A DNA stretch of 64,000 bases from Lachnospira multipara LB2003 (GCF_000702205.1 NZ_JNKW01000001.1:372001-436000), one strand, 5' to 3'; numbered from the stretch's first letter, positions 44,164-52,290 are shown. Translations and numbers: made by a program. Notes: generated by a model not told the origin, from the letters alone.

Positions 44164-45543
44164 TTAACCTTTAACAACAGATTTTATTATTTCAACAACC
44201 GCCTTCTGCTCAGCTAAATCGCTGCATGAAATAAGTGATGAATTAATATAATCCTGTATTTCTTTAGTATCATTAAAAAAGACTGGCAAATTTGATAATA
44301 CTGATGCTTCAACAGCTCTCTTAGTGAGATTTTCCATACCCTTAAAGCTTTCATCAAGTTCCTTTATAAGCTTCATAGCTGTATCATCAGCATAAGAATT
44401 ATCAGGAATTTCCTCGGCTGCATCATCTACAAATAATGACACAAAATCACTACCTGACTGTAATTTAGTAACCTTTAATAGATTCTCATATCCTGCCTTT
44501 AAATAATCATCAAGTTCATTAGTTAATTCCTTATTAACATAGTCAATTATATAATCTGAGCTTGTAATATTCTCTAAGAGTTTTTCCTGCTTGCCCTCAA
44601 ATTCTGTGAAATTCTCAGCAATTGAATCCATGCCAGTTCTTGTGATTGCAGCAGTGCATGTATCAAGAATAATCTTAGTAGCTAATGTAAGTTCTTCATT
44701 ATTACCAAGACTGTATTCTCTAAGAAGTGAAATTGTAAGGAAATCATTAAGCACCTGTGTTAATAAAACATAGCCATCAGCTATATTATTAATATTAGCA
44801 CTTGCAAAATCAAAAGCTTTCTTTAATTCTTCATACTCTTCCTTAGTTACATCGCCATATTTAACATTAGATAATTTATCAAGTGCTGTTGCCACTTCTT
44901 TAAAGCAACTAATATCACCTAATTCCTTTAACATAGCAGTTGTACTTAAAGAATAGTAAAAATCATCAATTGAAGACTTTGTTGCGCCATGATACAAACT
45001 AAAGGCATCTTCAATATGATCAAAGAATTTTCCCTTAGACATTCTCATTGGAAGTTGTCCAATAATTTCAGAAATTTTTGTATTAATAACCACATTATCC
45101 TTATCAGCTAATATATAATGCATTACCTCATTAGTTAAATAAGTATTGTAGTAATCATAGTCAAATTCACTATCCTTAAATTTATATTCAATTCTATTTA
45201 GAACATATTCATAAATTCTTAGTCTATCAACAATATTAGTTACCTTCTCCATAGTGCTAATAAAGTCTTGTCTAATTTGTTCTAATGTAGAAATATTTTC
45301 TATTTTAAAGCCGTTTTTAAATGAATCTTCTACTATGCTTCTAACCTTCTCAAAATCAGAAACAAAAGAATCGTTAATATCCTGTTCTAATAAAATATCA
45401 ACTAAAGTGTAAAAATTCATTGATAATTTAATAGCGCCTAATGTGCTATATAACGAAGATGCAGACTTTAAATACATCAAAAGATTATTATCTAATTCCT
45501 TGCCGTTATTTATTTCCCTTGCTATATACGATAAATTTTTCAA
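44164..45543 (-). CDS. Unrecognised all-helical 459-residue protein
   Basis: The sequence is nearly all alpha-helical, rich in Leu, Asp, Glu, Lys, Asn and Tyr, with no signal, membrane segment or catalytic motif I recognise. It starts with a TTG codon (45541-45543): GGGAGA lies five bases upstream, and the first in-frame ATG would remove 22 residues. It has its own promoter (45594-45622) and terminator, a single-gene unit between the DUF2953 block and lysA. Function not known. Confidence 0.7.
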   Translation of the reverse strand: MKNLSYIAREINNGKELDNNLLMYLKSASSLYSTLGAIKLSMNFYTLVDILLEQDINDSFVSDFEKVRSIVEDSFKNGFKIENISTLEQIRQDFISTMEKVTNIVDRLRIYEYVLNRIEYKFKDSEFDYDYYNTYLTNEVMHYILADKDNVVINTKISEIIGQLPMRMSKGKFFDHIEDAFSLYHGATKSSIDDFYYSLSTTAMLKELGDISCFKEVATALDKLSNVKYGDVTKEEYEELKKAFDFASANINNIADGYVLLTQVLNDFLTISLLREYSLGNNEELTLATKIILDTCTAAITRTGMDSIAENFTEFEGKQEKLLENITSSDYIIDYVNKELTNELDDYLKAGYENLLKVTKLQSGSDFVSLFVDDAAEEIPDNSYADDTAMKLIKELDESFKGMENLTKRAVEASVLSNLPVFFNDTKEIQDYINSSLISCSDLAEQKAVVEIIKSVVKG

Positions 45544-45593
45544 GATAATCTCCCTTTCTATGCATTTTTATTATAATAAAACACATACATGTT

Positions 45594-45622
45594 ATAATAC
45601 ACTTTTAGGCGCTCTAAATCAA
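45594..45622 (-). promoter_or_regulatory. Promoter of the 459-aa gene
   Basis: On the minus strand TTGATT (45617-45622), 17 bp and TATTAT (45594-45599). Confidence 0.65.
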
Positions 45623-45663
45623 TATATCAACTTTCAAAGCTACTTAAATTCTAAACCTTACCC

Positions 45664-46941
45664 TTATTTAGTAACTTTTTCATAAAATGGACAAAAATCA
45701 AATGTCTTAAAATAATCTTCTGGAGTCTCAGCTCTTCTAATAAGTTGCACATCTCCATTTTCTTTTAATAAAAGCTCAGATGATCTTAATTTACCATTAT
45801 ACTGATAACCCATAGCAAAACCATGTGCACCTGTATCATGAATAATTAAATAATCTCCCATATCGATTTTTGGTAATTTTCTATCAATAGCAAATTTATC
45901 ATTGTTCTCACATAATGAACCTGTAATATCATAAGTATGATCACAAACTGCGTCTTCCTTACCTGCTACTGTAATATGATGATATGCTCCATACATTGCT
46001 GGTCTCATAAGATTTACTGCACATGCATCAACCCCAATATATTCCTTATATGTATGTTTTTCATGAATTGCCTGAGTAACAAGACAGCCATAGGGAGCTA
46101 GCATAAATCTACCAAGTTCTGTATAAATTGCCACATTTCCTAAACCTGCTGGCACTAAAACTTCATCATAAACCTTATGAACTCCATCACCAATTACTAA
46201 AATATCATTAGGAGTCTGATCTGGCTTATAAGCCACACCAACACCACCTGAAAGATTAATAAAGCTTACACTAATGCCTGTCTTTTCCTTAATTTCAACA
46301 GCAAGTTCAAATAAAATCTTTGCAAGTACAGGATAGTATTCATTAGAAACTGTGTTACTTGCAAGAAATGAGTGGATACCAAAGCGTTTAACACCTTTTT
46401 CCTTTAAAATCTTAAAAGCCTCAATTAACTGGTCATGAGTCATACCATACTTAGCATCTCCAGGATTATCCATTATATCTGTACCCATCTTAAAATAACC
46501 GCCTGGATTAAATCTACAACTCATTGTTTCAGGAAGCTTACCCCCTGCAATTTCCTCTAAAAACTCAATATGAGTAATATCATCTAAGTTAATTGTTGCA
46601 CCAATTTTTAGGGCAAGTTCATATTCTTCTCTTGGTGTATCATTTGATGAGAACATAATCTCCTCTGGTGCTACTTCTAAAGCCTTAGCCATCATAAGTT
46701 CTGTATATGATGAACAATCAAGGCCGCAACCATAATCTCTTAGAATATTAATAATAAATGGGTTTGGTGTAGCCTTAACCGCAAAATATTCTCTAAATCC
46801 CTTATTCCATGAAAAAGCCTGCTTTAATTTAGCAGCATTTTCTCTAATTCCCTTTTCATCGTATAAATGAAATGGTGTTTTGTATGTCTTTACAATATCT
46901 TCAATTTTGTCTAATGTAACAAACGTTTTTTTACTTTCCAT
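45664..46941 (-). CDS. lysA: Diaminopimelate decarboxylase family protein
   Basis: LysA turns meso-diaminopimelate into lysine with PLP. The 425-residue protein has YFAVKATPNP with the Schiff-base lysine near 52, DCSSYTELMMA, FINLSGGVGVAYKPDQ, and GSLCENNDKFAIDRKLP for substrate/PLP contact. Length fits. Related decarboxylases of other carboxylated substrates share this fold, so the substrate is not certain. Promoter and a short hairpin leader lie upstream. Confidence 0.88.
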   Translation of the reverse strand: MESKKTFVTLDKIEDIVKTYKTPFHLYDEKGIRENAAKLKQAFSWNKGFREYFAVKATPNPFIINILRDYGCGLDCSSYTELMMAKALEVAPEEIMFSSNDTPREEYELALKIGATINLDDITHIEFLEEIAGGKLPETMSCRFNPGGYFKMGTDIMDNPGDAKYGMTHDQLIEAFKILKEKGVKRFGIHSFLASNTVSNEYYPVLAKILFELAVEIKEKTGISVSFINLSGGVGVAYKPDQTPNDILVIGDGVHKVYDEVLVPAGLGNVAIYTELGRFMLAPYGCLVTQAIHEKHTYKEYIGVDACAVNLMRPAMYGAYHHITVAGKEDAVCDHTYDITGSLCENNDKFAIDRKLPKIDMGDYLIIHDTGAHGFAMGYQYNGKLRSSELLLKENGDVQLIRRAETPEDYFKTFDFCPFYEKVTK

Positions 46942-46995
46942 AATTGTCCTCTTTTCTTACTTTACTACATATTGTGTACAATCTAAATCAATAAA

Positions 46996-47014
46996 ACCCT
47001 TTTAAAATAAGGGC
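46996..47014 (-). other. Hairpin in the lysA leader
   Basis: CCCTT and AAGGG arms (minus strand reading: GCCCTT, 7-nt loop, AAGGG) lie just after the lysA transcription start and are followed by TTTTATTG. Possible attenuator; no lysine riboswitch core is visible. Confidence 0.35.
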
Positions 47015-47038
47015 TTAGTAATTTCGATTCACTTTTTG

Positions 47039-47067
47039 ATAGTATTAAATTTCTCTTTCCTTGTCAA
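47039..47067 (-). promoter_or_regulatory. lysA promoter
   Basis: On the minus strand a perfect TTGACA (47062-47067), 17 bp and TACTAT (47039-47044). Confidence 0.7.
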
Positions 47068-47120
47068 GTAAGCATTTGTATCAGCAAGAAATTTCTCTAA
47101 ACCTGTTCATATATAATAAA

Positions 47121-47148
47121 ATAAGGGCTTATTTACATAAACCCTTAT
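47121..47148 (-). terminator. Terminator after the nuclease-like gene
   Basis: ATAAGGG pairs with CCCTTAT, extended by AT pairs, and the minus-strand reading continues TTTATTATATA. Confidence 0.7.
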
Positions 47149-47151
47149 ATA

Positions 47152-47916
47152 CTATTCTGAATATATTGTGTTATTAATAGAACAGAGGATATCATTATTT
47201 TTTGCTAAAGTAATATAAGTTTTAGCATTTTGTTTATCAATTAATAAATTACAATTATTACGATAACATGCATCTAGTATATTTATTTTCTGTATTTTAC
47301 TGTATTTATATTCTTTTCTACGTTTTAATTCTGAATTTTTATCGAATTCTAGAACATATCTTATCAATTCCACATCTTGATTAGGAAGGTATTTTTCTTT
47401 TTGCGTTTGCGAACCCGATGATTCGTCAATCCAACTGCTAATACAATATTTAGATATGCTTATAGTATTATTAATTGGTACATCTTTATTATAAATCCAC
47501 CCTAACATATATCCCTTATATAAATCTTGAATAAGCAAATCAACATTATTCAATTTAGAATTATTTTTATCTGACTGATATTTTACAATAATTGGACATT
47601 TATTGTTTAGTAATATACTTTTGTTGTCTGTAAAGTTATTAACCTTTAAATACATTTTAGAGGAAGAAGATATTTTTCTTGGTATAATCTTTTTACTTAT
47701 TTCTTTACCATTAATTAAGTCGTTAAATAATCTTTGCGGTTTATTATACCCATTTGAATTATATGTTTTCTTTTGAATTCCCATTAAATGAGGGAAGTTT
47801 TCTTTTTCTGCTATTAAAATAAAGCCATTACCATTATATGTAACAACTATATAAAAACTCTCCAAAAAACTTTTTTCAAAATACTTTGCTGCATTAATAA
47901 TATCTTTTATATCCAT
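47152..47916 (-). CDS. PBECR4-like nuclease-domain protein (putative toxin)
   Basis: This 254-residue protein has, near residues 30-75, ILIAEKENFPHLMGI followed after a gap by RLFNDLINGKEIS. That order (strand, xxFxHLxG, then a helix with F-x-x-L-x-x-G-K) resembles the PBECR4 domain, a fold of the barnase-EndoU-ColicinE5/D-RelE nucleases often found in phages and polymorphic toxins. No signal peptide or membrane segment is visible. A GAGG site precedes the ATG. Directly upstream is a strong promoter, a structured RNA and a terminator. The domain call is from pattern recall and needs a profile search. Confidence 0.5.
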   Translation of the reverse strand: MDIKDIINAAKYFEKSFLESFYIVVTYNGNGFILIAEKENFPHLMGIQKKTYNSNGYNKPQRLFNDLINGKEISKKIIPRKISSSSKMYLKVNNFTDNKSILLNNKCPIIVKYQSDKNNSKLNNVDLLIQDLYKGYMLGWIYNKDVPINNTISISKYCISSWIDESSGSQTQKEKYLPNQDVELIRYVLEFDKNSELKRRKEYKYSKIQKINILDACYRNNCNLLIDKQNAKTYITLAKNNDILCSINNTIYSE

Positions 47917-47933
47917 AAAAACCTCATAATAAA

Positions 47934-48057
47934 AAAACTAAAGCTCAAAGGAAATACCTAAGAGCTTTAGCACTGGCAATCGTTCACGATTCTTTTTTAT
48001 ACAGGGAAGTGCTCGGTTCAGCCAGCATGAATCCCTCGGCAAGCGAGCCTGTCTATA
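47934..48057 (-). ncRNA. Candidate structured small RNA or leader upstream of the nuclease-like gene
   Basis: On the minus strand about 120 nt lie between a consensus promoter and a strong terminator. The RNA would begin GACAGGCTCGCTTGCC. It can form an outer ACAGG/CCTGT stem, a CTCG/CGAG hairpin, a GGATTCA/TGAACC hairpin and an AATCG/CGATT hairpin. It ends with CTAAAGCTC pairing with GAGCTTTAG before seven T. AGCACT near 48011 can instead pair with AGTGCT beside the terminator, an alternative fold. I cannot match it to a known family; it could be an independent sRNA, a riboswitch, or an RNA antitoxin. Confidence 0.5.
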
Positions 48058-48063
48058 TATAAT

Positions 48064-48092
48064 ATATAACATATTCTCTATTTATTGTCAAT
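48064..48092 (-). promoter_or_regulatory. Promoter of the small RNA
   Basis: On the minus strand a perfect TTGACA (48087-48092), 17 bp and TATATA (48064-48069) with TGT before the -10. The -35 overlaps the stop codon of the upstream gene (48088-48090). Confidence 0.7.
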
Positions 48093-48864
48093 ATAACAGC
48101 AATGTAGCATTAATAGAATAAGTATAGCCTTTTGTAACGTTCATATACACATCGCTTTGCCATGCATTTGAATCAGATATTTTAAAATTACCATATGAGC
48201 CATCTGTAAATTCCTGCCATGAAGAACCAGTCCAATATAGCGGATTTACATTTAAAACCTTTTGTTGATCTGGATCATCTTCCCAAACGATTGTGATGTT
48301 GTAATAAGAATTGTCTTCTCTTGTTGTAGGTTGTCTACCTGCATTTTTATCAGCAAGCCAGTCTCCTTCATAAATACCACAATCTACCAAGATTGAATAC
48401 TTATCTGGCTGATATGTAGACATATATCCCGAATCATCCCTAACACCTGCAATCCTCTTACCTTCTGGTGGGTTAGTTACTTGAATATAAAGATATGGAG
48501 TATGACTAGTAAAATTTCCACTTACAGATGTTCTTGAAACATTAGAACCTTCAGCTCCGAAAGTAAAATCTTCTGTCAACTTACCCCAAGTATCCCTACC
48601 GTTTTCTTCTAAGGACTTCCAAGCTTTTTCTGCCGATGTACCACTACGCATATTTGCTTCATTGTCATCCGAATCATACCAAGTAATTGTATATGAACCA
48701 TTTCCGCCCTCTTGATAAATCTTAATATAAAAACGTGCGTCTGCCGTATTTAGAGCATAAACTACCTTAGATGAAATTGTTATAAATAATAACATAATTA
48801 TAAATGTAACTAGAACTAATGACTTTCGACCTTTGTCCTTTTGTGATTGCCATGCTTTTATCAT
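48088..48864 (-). CDS. Predicted secreted protein of unknown function
   Basis: The 258-residue protein starts with a Lys-rich stretch and a hydrophobic segment (about 15-37, VLVTFIIMLLFITIS) ending VVYALNTADA, which looks like a signal peptide with possible cleavage after Ala. The rest is beta-rich and aromatic (SYTITWYDSDDNE, YNITIVWEDD), suggesting extracellular beta-sandwich folds. It ends beside the RNA promoter. An AGGAGG site precedes its start. No family recognised. Confidence 0.65.
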   Translation of the reverse strand: MIKAWQSQKDKGRKSLVLVTFIIMLLFITISSKVVYALNTADARFYIKIYQEGGNGSYTITWYDSDDNEANMRSGTSAEKAWKSLEENGRDTWGKLTEDFTFGAEGSNVSRTSVSGNFTSHTPYLYIQVTNPPEGKRIAGVRDDSGYMSTYQPDKYSILVDCGIYEGDWLADKNAGRQPTTREDNSYYNITIVWEDDPDQQKVLNVNPLYWTGSSWQEFTDGSYGNFKISDSNAWQSDVYMNVTKGYTYSINATLLLY

Positions 48865-48936
48865 ACTTAACCTCCTAAGATTTATTTTTTGAGTATTATT
48901 ACCTCATAATAAATATAGAAGATTAATAATAAAAAA

Positions 48937-48962
48937 ATAGCTACCTCATAAGAGATAGCTAT
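48937..48962 (-). terminator. Terminator after the lipoprotein gene
   Basis: ATAGCTATCTC pairs with GAGGTAGCTAT around TTAT (one wobble), followed on the minus strand by seven T. Confidence 0.85.
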
Positions 48963-48975
48963 ATATAATATATAT

Positions 48976-50058
48976 TTAGTCTATTCCATCGTCTAAGGCT
49001 GATCTCCACACAGAAGCTACTGCTTTTTCAAAGCCTTCATCCTCTGGGAAAAATCTACTTGCCATAACCATACGAGCGACAGTATTATCTTTATTAAAGA
49101 CATAAAACCTACCCTTAGCTGTTGGAGTAGCATCTGAATATCTCATAAAGAATATTTGTGGATAGTTAGGAATACGCTCTAATTCATCCCATGTTAATTT
49201 CCAACTATCTGTTAAATCACGACCGTCAATTAAATGAATAGCTGTAATATACTGACTATCTGAACCACTTGTATCACTAGAACTTGTATCTACTGAATTT
49301 GATGTATCATTTGCAACTTCATTAGATGAAGAATTATTACTAGCATTTAAGTTAGTAGTTACATTAGAAGAACTATTTGAGTTTGAAGCCTGTGCCTGTG
49401 CTTCTGCCTGAGCCTTAGCTGCTGCTTCTTCGGCTTTCCTTTCCTCTTGTTCAATCATATATGTTGCATATTCACTAGCTGTATAAAACTTTAAACCATC
49501 ATCTGTTGTGAGTACATTAGTTACAACGTCCTTATCAACATCAAAGCATACACAGAAGTACAGATATACGCTAAAGTGTGTTGTTTCAAAAGTTACTGTG
49601 CTATCTTCATAAGTTGTGTTACAAGCTTCAAGAGTGTTTGTATCTGGATTGTAGTAATAAACTCTATATTCTGTTGTATACCCCTCTGGAGCATTTAACT
49701 TATCTAATGTCTTAGTGATAGAAACTGTTCCATTTGGCTGAACCTTCTCGTTATTAGCATCTGTCATATTTAAATCAAATGACTTGACTGTTGTATAACC
49801 GCCATCAAGACCAGCGTTGGTAATTGCAGTAGTCATATCAGCAGTTACTTCAACTTCCGAAGAATTAAATGTAAGTCCTTCAAGTTCAACGCCCTCAACG
49901 CTTGAACCATCTGCACTTGTAAGAGTATCAGAAGTTGCTTCCGTTACAACTTCTGTTGCATTTTCTGATGTATTTTTCTTTGTTCCACATGCTGTTAAAA
50001 GACTTGATAAAGCAAGTGTGGAAATTAAAAGTGTTGTAATTATTTTTTTCTTTCTCAT
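48976..50058 (-). CDS. Predicted lipoprotein, surface-exposed
   Basis: This 360-residue protein has a lipobox ending LLTACGTK with the lipidated Cys near residue 24. The next part has Thr/Glu-rich sequence, a beta-rich domain (about 60-170), a Glu/Ala-rich helix (about 205-230, EERKAEEAAAKAQAEAQAQA), an Asn/Ser-rich linker (about 230-270) and a C-terminal domain. The 5' region carries a candidate c-di-GMP-type riboswitch with terminator, so surface display may be controlled by that signal. Substrate or partner unknown. Confidence 0.78.
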   Translation of the reverse strand: MRKKKIITTLLISTLALSSLLTACGTKKNTSENATEVVTEATSDTLTSADGSSVEGVELEGLTFNSSEVEVTADMTTAITNAGLDGGYTTVKSFDLNMTDANNEKVQPNGTVSITKTLDKLNAPEGYTTEYRVYYYNPDTNTLEACNTTYEDSTVTFETTHFSVYLYFCVCFDVDKDVVTNVLTTDDGLKFYTASEYATYMIEQEERKAEEAAAKAQAEAQAQASNSNSSSNVTTNLNASNNSSSNEVANDTSNSVDTSSSDTSGSDSQYITAIHLIDGRDLTDSWKLTWDELERIPNYPQIFFMRYSDATPTAKGRFYVFNKDNTVARMVMASRFFPEDEGFEKAVASVWRSALDDGID

Positions 50059-50217
50059 AAATTTCTCCTTGTAATTATATTGTAAAGAACTGTTTTGTTC
50101 TTTTCTGCATTAAATATATAAGTTTTTTTGGTGGATTTTGCGAAATATCTAAAAAATTTAGTTGGCTTTGAATGTGAAAGATAGAAAGTTATATATAGCT
50201 TTTGCCTTTTAGACTTT

Positions 50218-50273
50218 TTGTAAACTTAGTGGTGGGTTTTCTAAGTCTTCTTGTAAACTTAGTGGTGGGTTTT
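50218..50273. repeat. Direct repeat, 23 bp twice, 33 bp apart
   Basis: TTGTAAACTTAGTGGTGGGT plus TTT occurs at 50218-50240 and again at 50251-50273. It lies between the riboswitch terminator and the lipoprotein start, in its 5' untranslated region. The 33-bp spacing equals that of the three repeats at 50503-50579. Confidence 0.8.
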
Positions 50274-50311
50274 TATTTCACCAAAATAAATTTACTAGAT
50301 AAATAAAAAAA

Positions 50312-50331
50312 ACGCCATGAACCCATGACGT
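50312..50331 (-). terminator. Terminator after the riboswitch candidate
   Basis: On the minus strand ACGTCATG pairs with CATGGCGT around GGTT (one wobble), followed by eight T. It ends an RNA of about 150 nt before the lipoprotein gene. Confidence 0.85.
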
Positions 50332-50373
50332 AAAAAGCTATTAGTGTTAATAAAAATATGTGCGAACTTTTAT

Positions 50374-50450
50374 CTATAGCAACTGGCTGGCATTTTAAAG
50401 CCCCTTTAGTTTTGTGTCATAAAGTTTCCTTTATTTTACCTTTTATATAT
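50374..50450 (-). promoter_or_regulatory. Candidate cyclic-di-GMP-I (GEMM)-like riboswitch, divergent
   Basis: Read on the minus strand, AAAAGGTAAAA is followed by an AAAG-GAAA-CTTT tetraloop hairpin and GACACAAAACTA. Next come GGGGCTTT and ATGCCAGCCAGTTGCT. These align with the GEMM-I order: GGCAAA, GAAA-capped P2, GACGCAAAGCTA, then a G-rich segment and GGCAGCCAGTTGCC. Several conserved bases are changed (GTAAA for GCAAA, ACACAAAAC for ACGCAAAGC). A strong promoter precedes it and a terminator follows. The 3' half is the most convincing part. It may be a variant that no longer binds c-di-GMP. Confidence 0.5.
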
Positions 50451-50465
50451 TTACTTAGCAAAAAC

Positions 50466-50494
50466 ATTATATAGGGATGAAAGGTGTATGTCAA
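50466..50494 (-). promoter_or_regulatory. Promoter of the riboswitch-lipoprotein unit
   Basis: On the minus strand perfect TTGACA (50489-50494) and TATAAT (50466-50471) with 17 bp between. Three 33-bp phased repeats lie directly upstream (50503-50579). Confidence 0.85.
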
Positions 50495-50502
50495 GGGAGT
50501 GG

Positions 50503-50579
50503 AATCCCCATATTAATAAAGCTCAAAAATACACAAATCCCCATATTGAAAAAGCCAAAATATACATAAATCCCCATAT
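50503..50579. repeat. Three phased AATCCCCATAT repeats at exact 33-bp spacing
   Basis: AATCCCCATAT occurs at 50503-50513, 50536-50546 and 50569-50579, with the intervening bases also similar. The 33-bp period is about three helical turns, so the copies face the same side of the helix. They start nine bases upstream of the -35 of the riboswitch promoter. A short reading frame crosses them (from 50488), but the repeats explain it. Confidence 0.85.
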
Positions 50580-50799
50580 AATTATTAAAATGATCCTAAA
50601 AATAGAAGATTACTATTGTAAAAATATGTATATCACTCCATCTCTAACAACTAAAAAGTCGACTAGAAATCAGAGTTAAAGAAGCAAAAATAACCCTCTT
50701 TACTGAAACTACACATTGTCCAGTAAAGAGGGTACATATCATTATAACCAGCTTTTTTATTTATATAATTATTACAATTATCGCAAATCTTTTTATTTA

Positions 50800-51171
50800 T
50801 TATAAATTGCAACCAACAAATGCTGTTTCTGAAACATCGACTTTTTCGGAAATCTCAGGTTTCTTTAGATTTACGCAATTTCTAAATGCTTCATTTCCAA
50901 TAACTCTAAGAGTATTAGGGAAAAAGATTTCACTAAGTCTAAAGCAATTCTCAAATGCATTAGCATCGATTTTCTTAACTCCATCTGGTAACCAAACGCT
51001 TACAATATCACTTCTATTAGAGAAGAGCTCTTCTGGAATTTCTGAGAAATCGCTCATATCAATTTCCTTATAAGTTTTGTTGTACAATTGTACTTTGATT
51101 CTTTCTTGTTTCATATCCTCCCTCTTTCTACATGTAAAACATGTTGCCATTTTTTTGGATGGCTCCTTCAT
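50800..51171 (-). CDS. Small leucine-rich-repeat (BspA-type) protein
   Basis: The 123-residue protein contains two to three LRR_5-type units: PDGVKKIDANAFENCFRLSE, then NTLRVIGNEAFRNCVNLKK and ETAFVGCNL. Proteins of this class are usually much larger and surface-bound; this one is short and has no signal peptide. Start uncertain: ATG at 51169-51171 has a weak site, and an ATG at 51112-51114 follows GGGAGG closely and would remove an N-terminus with two cysteines. Its position beside a transglycosylase may be chance. Confidence 0.65.
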   Translation of the reverse strand: MKEPSKKMATCFTCRKREDMKQERIKVQLYNKTYKEIDMSDFSEIPEELFSNRSDIVSVWLPDGVKKIDANAFENCFRLSEIFFPNTLRVIGNEAFRNCVNLKKPEISEKVDVSETAFVGCNL

Positions 51172-51214
51172 TTGTGCCTTGCTTTTAGCAATGGCTTTAT
51201 ATAAGCACCAACGT

Positions 51215-52225
51215 CTAATTTATGCCACGTAATTTAGCAATCCTTGGACTAACAGTCGCTGCACTAGCCTCATAAAGACCGTACAAATCTGTATTTTCAG
51301 TGCTTTTTGCGTTATTAAATAAATTGTTACCAAGGGCAACAACATCTCCATACAAGCCATAATCCATATTAGGATAATCCTTTCCATTAGTAAGCTCAGC
51401 CAGGTTTGTATCCTTATCATTTGTAATTAAACTAACTAATCTATTAGCAATGTTTTCTATCTTATTGCTATAAGCCGAATTTGTACTATAATCGCTACTA
51501 TAAATTTTTAGAAGTTCTAATAAAATTCTATCAATAGAAACCCTTCTAAGGGACCTGTTAGTGTAGGAATAATCACTACTTGAAGCAGTTCTTTTAGGAA
51601 TCTGTTCATTAAGCCTACTATTAGATGCTTCAGTAAATTTACTAGCACTTGGCACTTCAATGTCTACATTGGCATTTTTAAGATCAGTAGGACTTAAATT
51701 GTCCAATGTTCTAGAGTCATTATCTAGGGCATTTGACAATAAATTATTAATTTTTTCTATGTAATTATTTGTCTCTGTATATGGCGGCACACCATTGTAT
51801 TTGTCCACTGCTCCAGAACCTGCATTATATGCCGCAAGACTTAAGGTAACATTTCCATTGTATTTATCAAGAAGGGAAGCAAGAATTTGTGCTCCACCAT
51901 TAATATTCTCTTCCGGGTCGTAGGGGTTAGATATCCCAAGATCACTAGATACAAAAGGCATAAGCTGCATAATGCCCTGTGCTCCACAGCTTGATGTGGC
52001 ATTAGCATCAAAAGCTGATTCTGCATAAGCTACAGCTTTTAGTAAATTCACATCAACATTATTGTTACTTGCTGCCTTTGAAAAAATCTCATTTAATTCA
52101 TCTGGTGAATTAATCTCATTAAAAACAGTGTCAAAGGACGCACCTGTGACACTGTTAGAATCATCTGAATATTTAACTTGATAGACATTGCCATCAAGTG
52201 CTTCTACTCCATAAATCCCATTCAT
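51215..52225 (-). CDS. Lytic transglycosylase-domain protein
   Basis: The 336-residue protein has an SLT domain from about residue 60: AVAYAESAFDANATSS with the catalytic Glu, GAQGIMQLMP, and LAAYNAGSGAVDKY. Such enzymes cut peptidoglycan to form 1,6-anhydro ends. There is no signal peptide; the N-terminal 55 residues are low in motif content, and the C-terminal half (about 200-336) is Asn/Ser-rich and helical. Absence of export signal suggests a secretion-apparatus or flagellum-linked route, but no flagellar gene is visible here. Confidence 0.82.
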   Translation of the reverse strand: MNGIYGVEALDGNVYQVKYSDDSNSVTGASFDTVFNEINSPDELNEIFSKAASNNNVDVNLLKAVAYAESAFDANATSSCGAQGIMQLMPFVSSDLGISNPYDPEENINGGAQILASLLDKYNGNVTLSLAAYNAGSGAVDKYNGVPPYTETNNYIEKINNLLSNALDNDSRTLDNLSPTDLKNANVDIEVPSASKFTEASNSRLNEQIPKRTASSSDYSYTNRSLRRVSIDRILLELLKIYSSDYSTNSAYSNKIENIANRLVSLITNDKDTNLAELTNGKDYPNMDYGLYGDVVALGNNLFNNAKSTENTDLYGLYEASAATVSPRIAKLRGIN

Positions 52226-52290
52226 GTTTATCCTCCAAAGTTAAGCCTTTGAAAGCCCCTCGTTATCCTCTCTAAATTATCCTCTATCTC

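Noticed and set aside
47941-48060. Small SRP RNA, 6S RNA or tmRNA
   Set aside because: The conserved GGAAGG/AGCAG of SRP RNA, the tmRNA tag region and a 6S-type open bubble with its length are not seen.
50488-50679. Open frame of 63 codons (MSREWNPHINKAQK...)
   Set aside because: The NPHI-type repeat follows the 33-bp DNA repeat upstream of a promoter on the other strand. The DNA repeat explains it better than a gene, although an AAGGTG-like site precedes the ATG.
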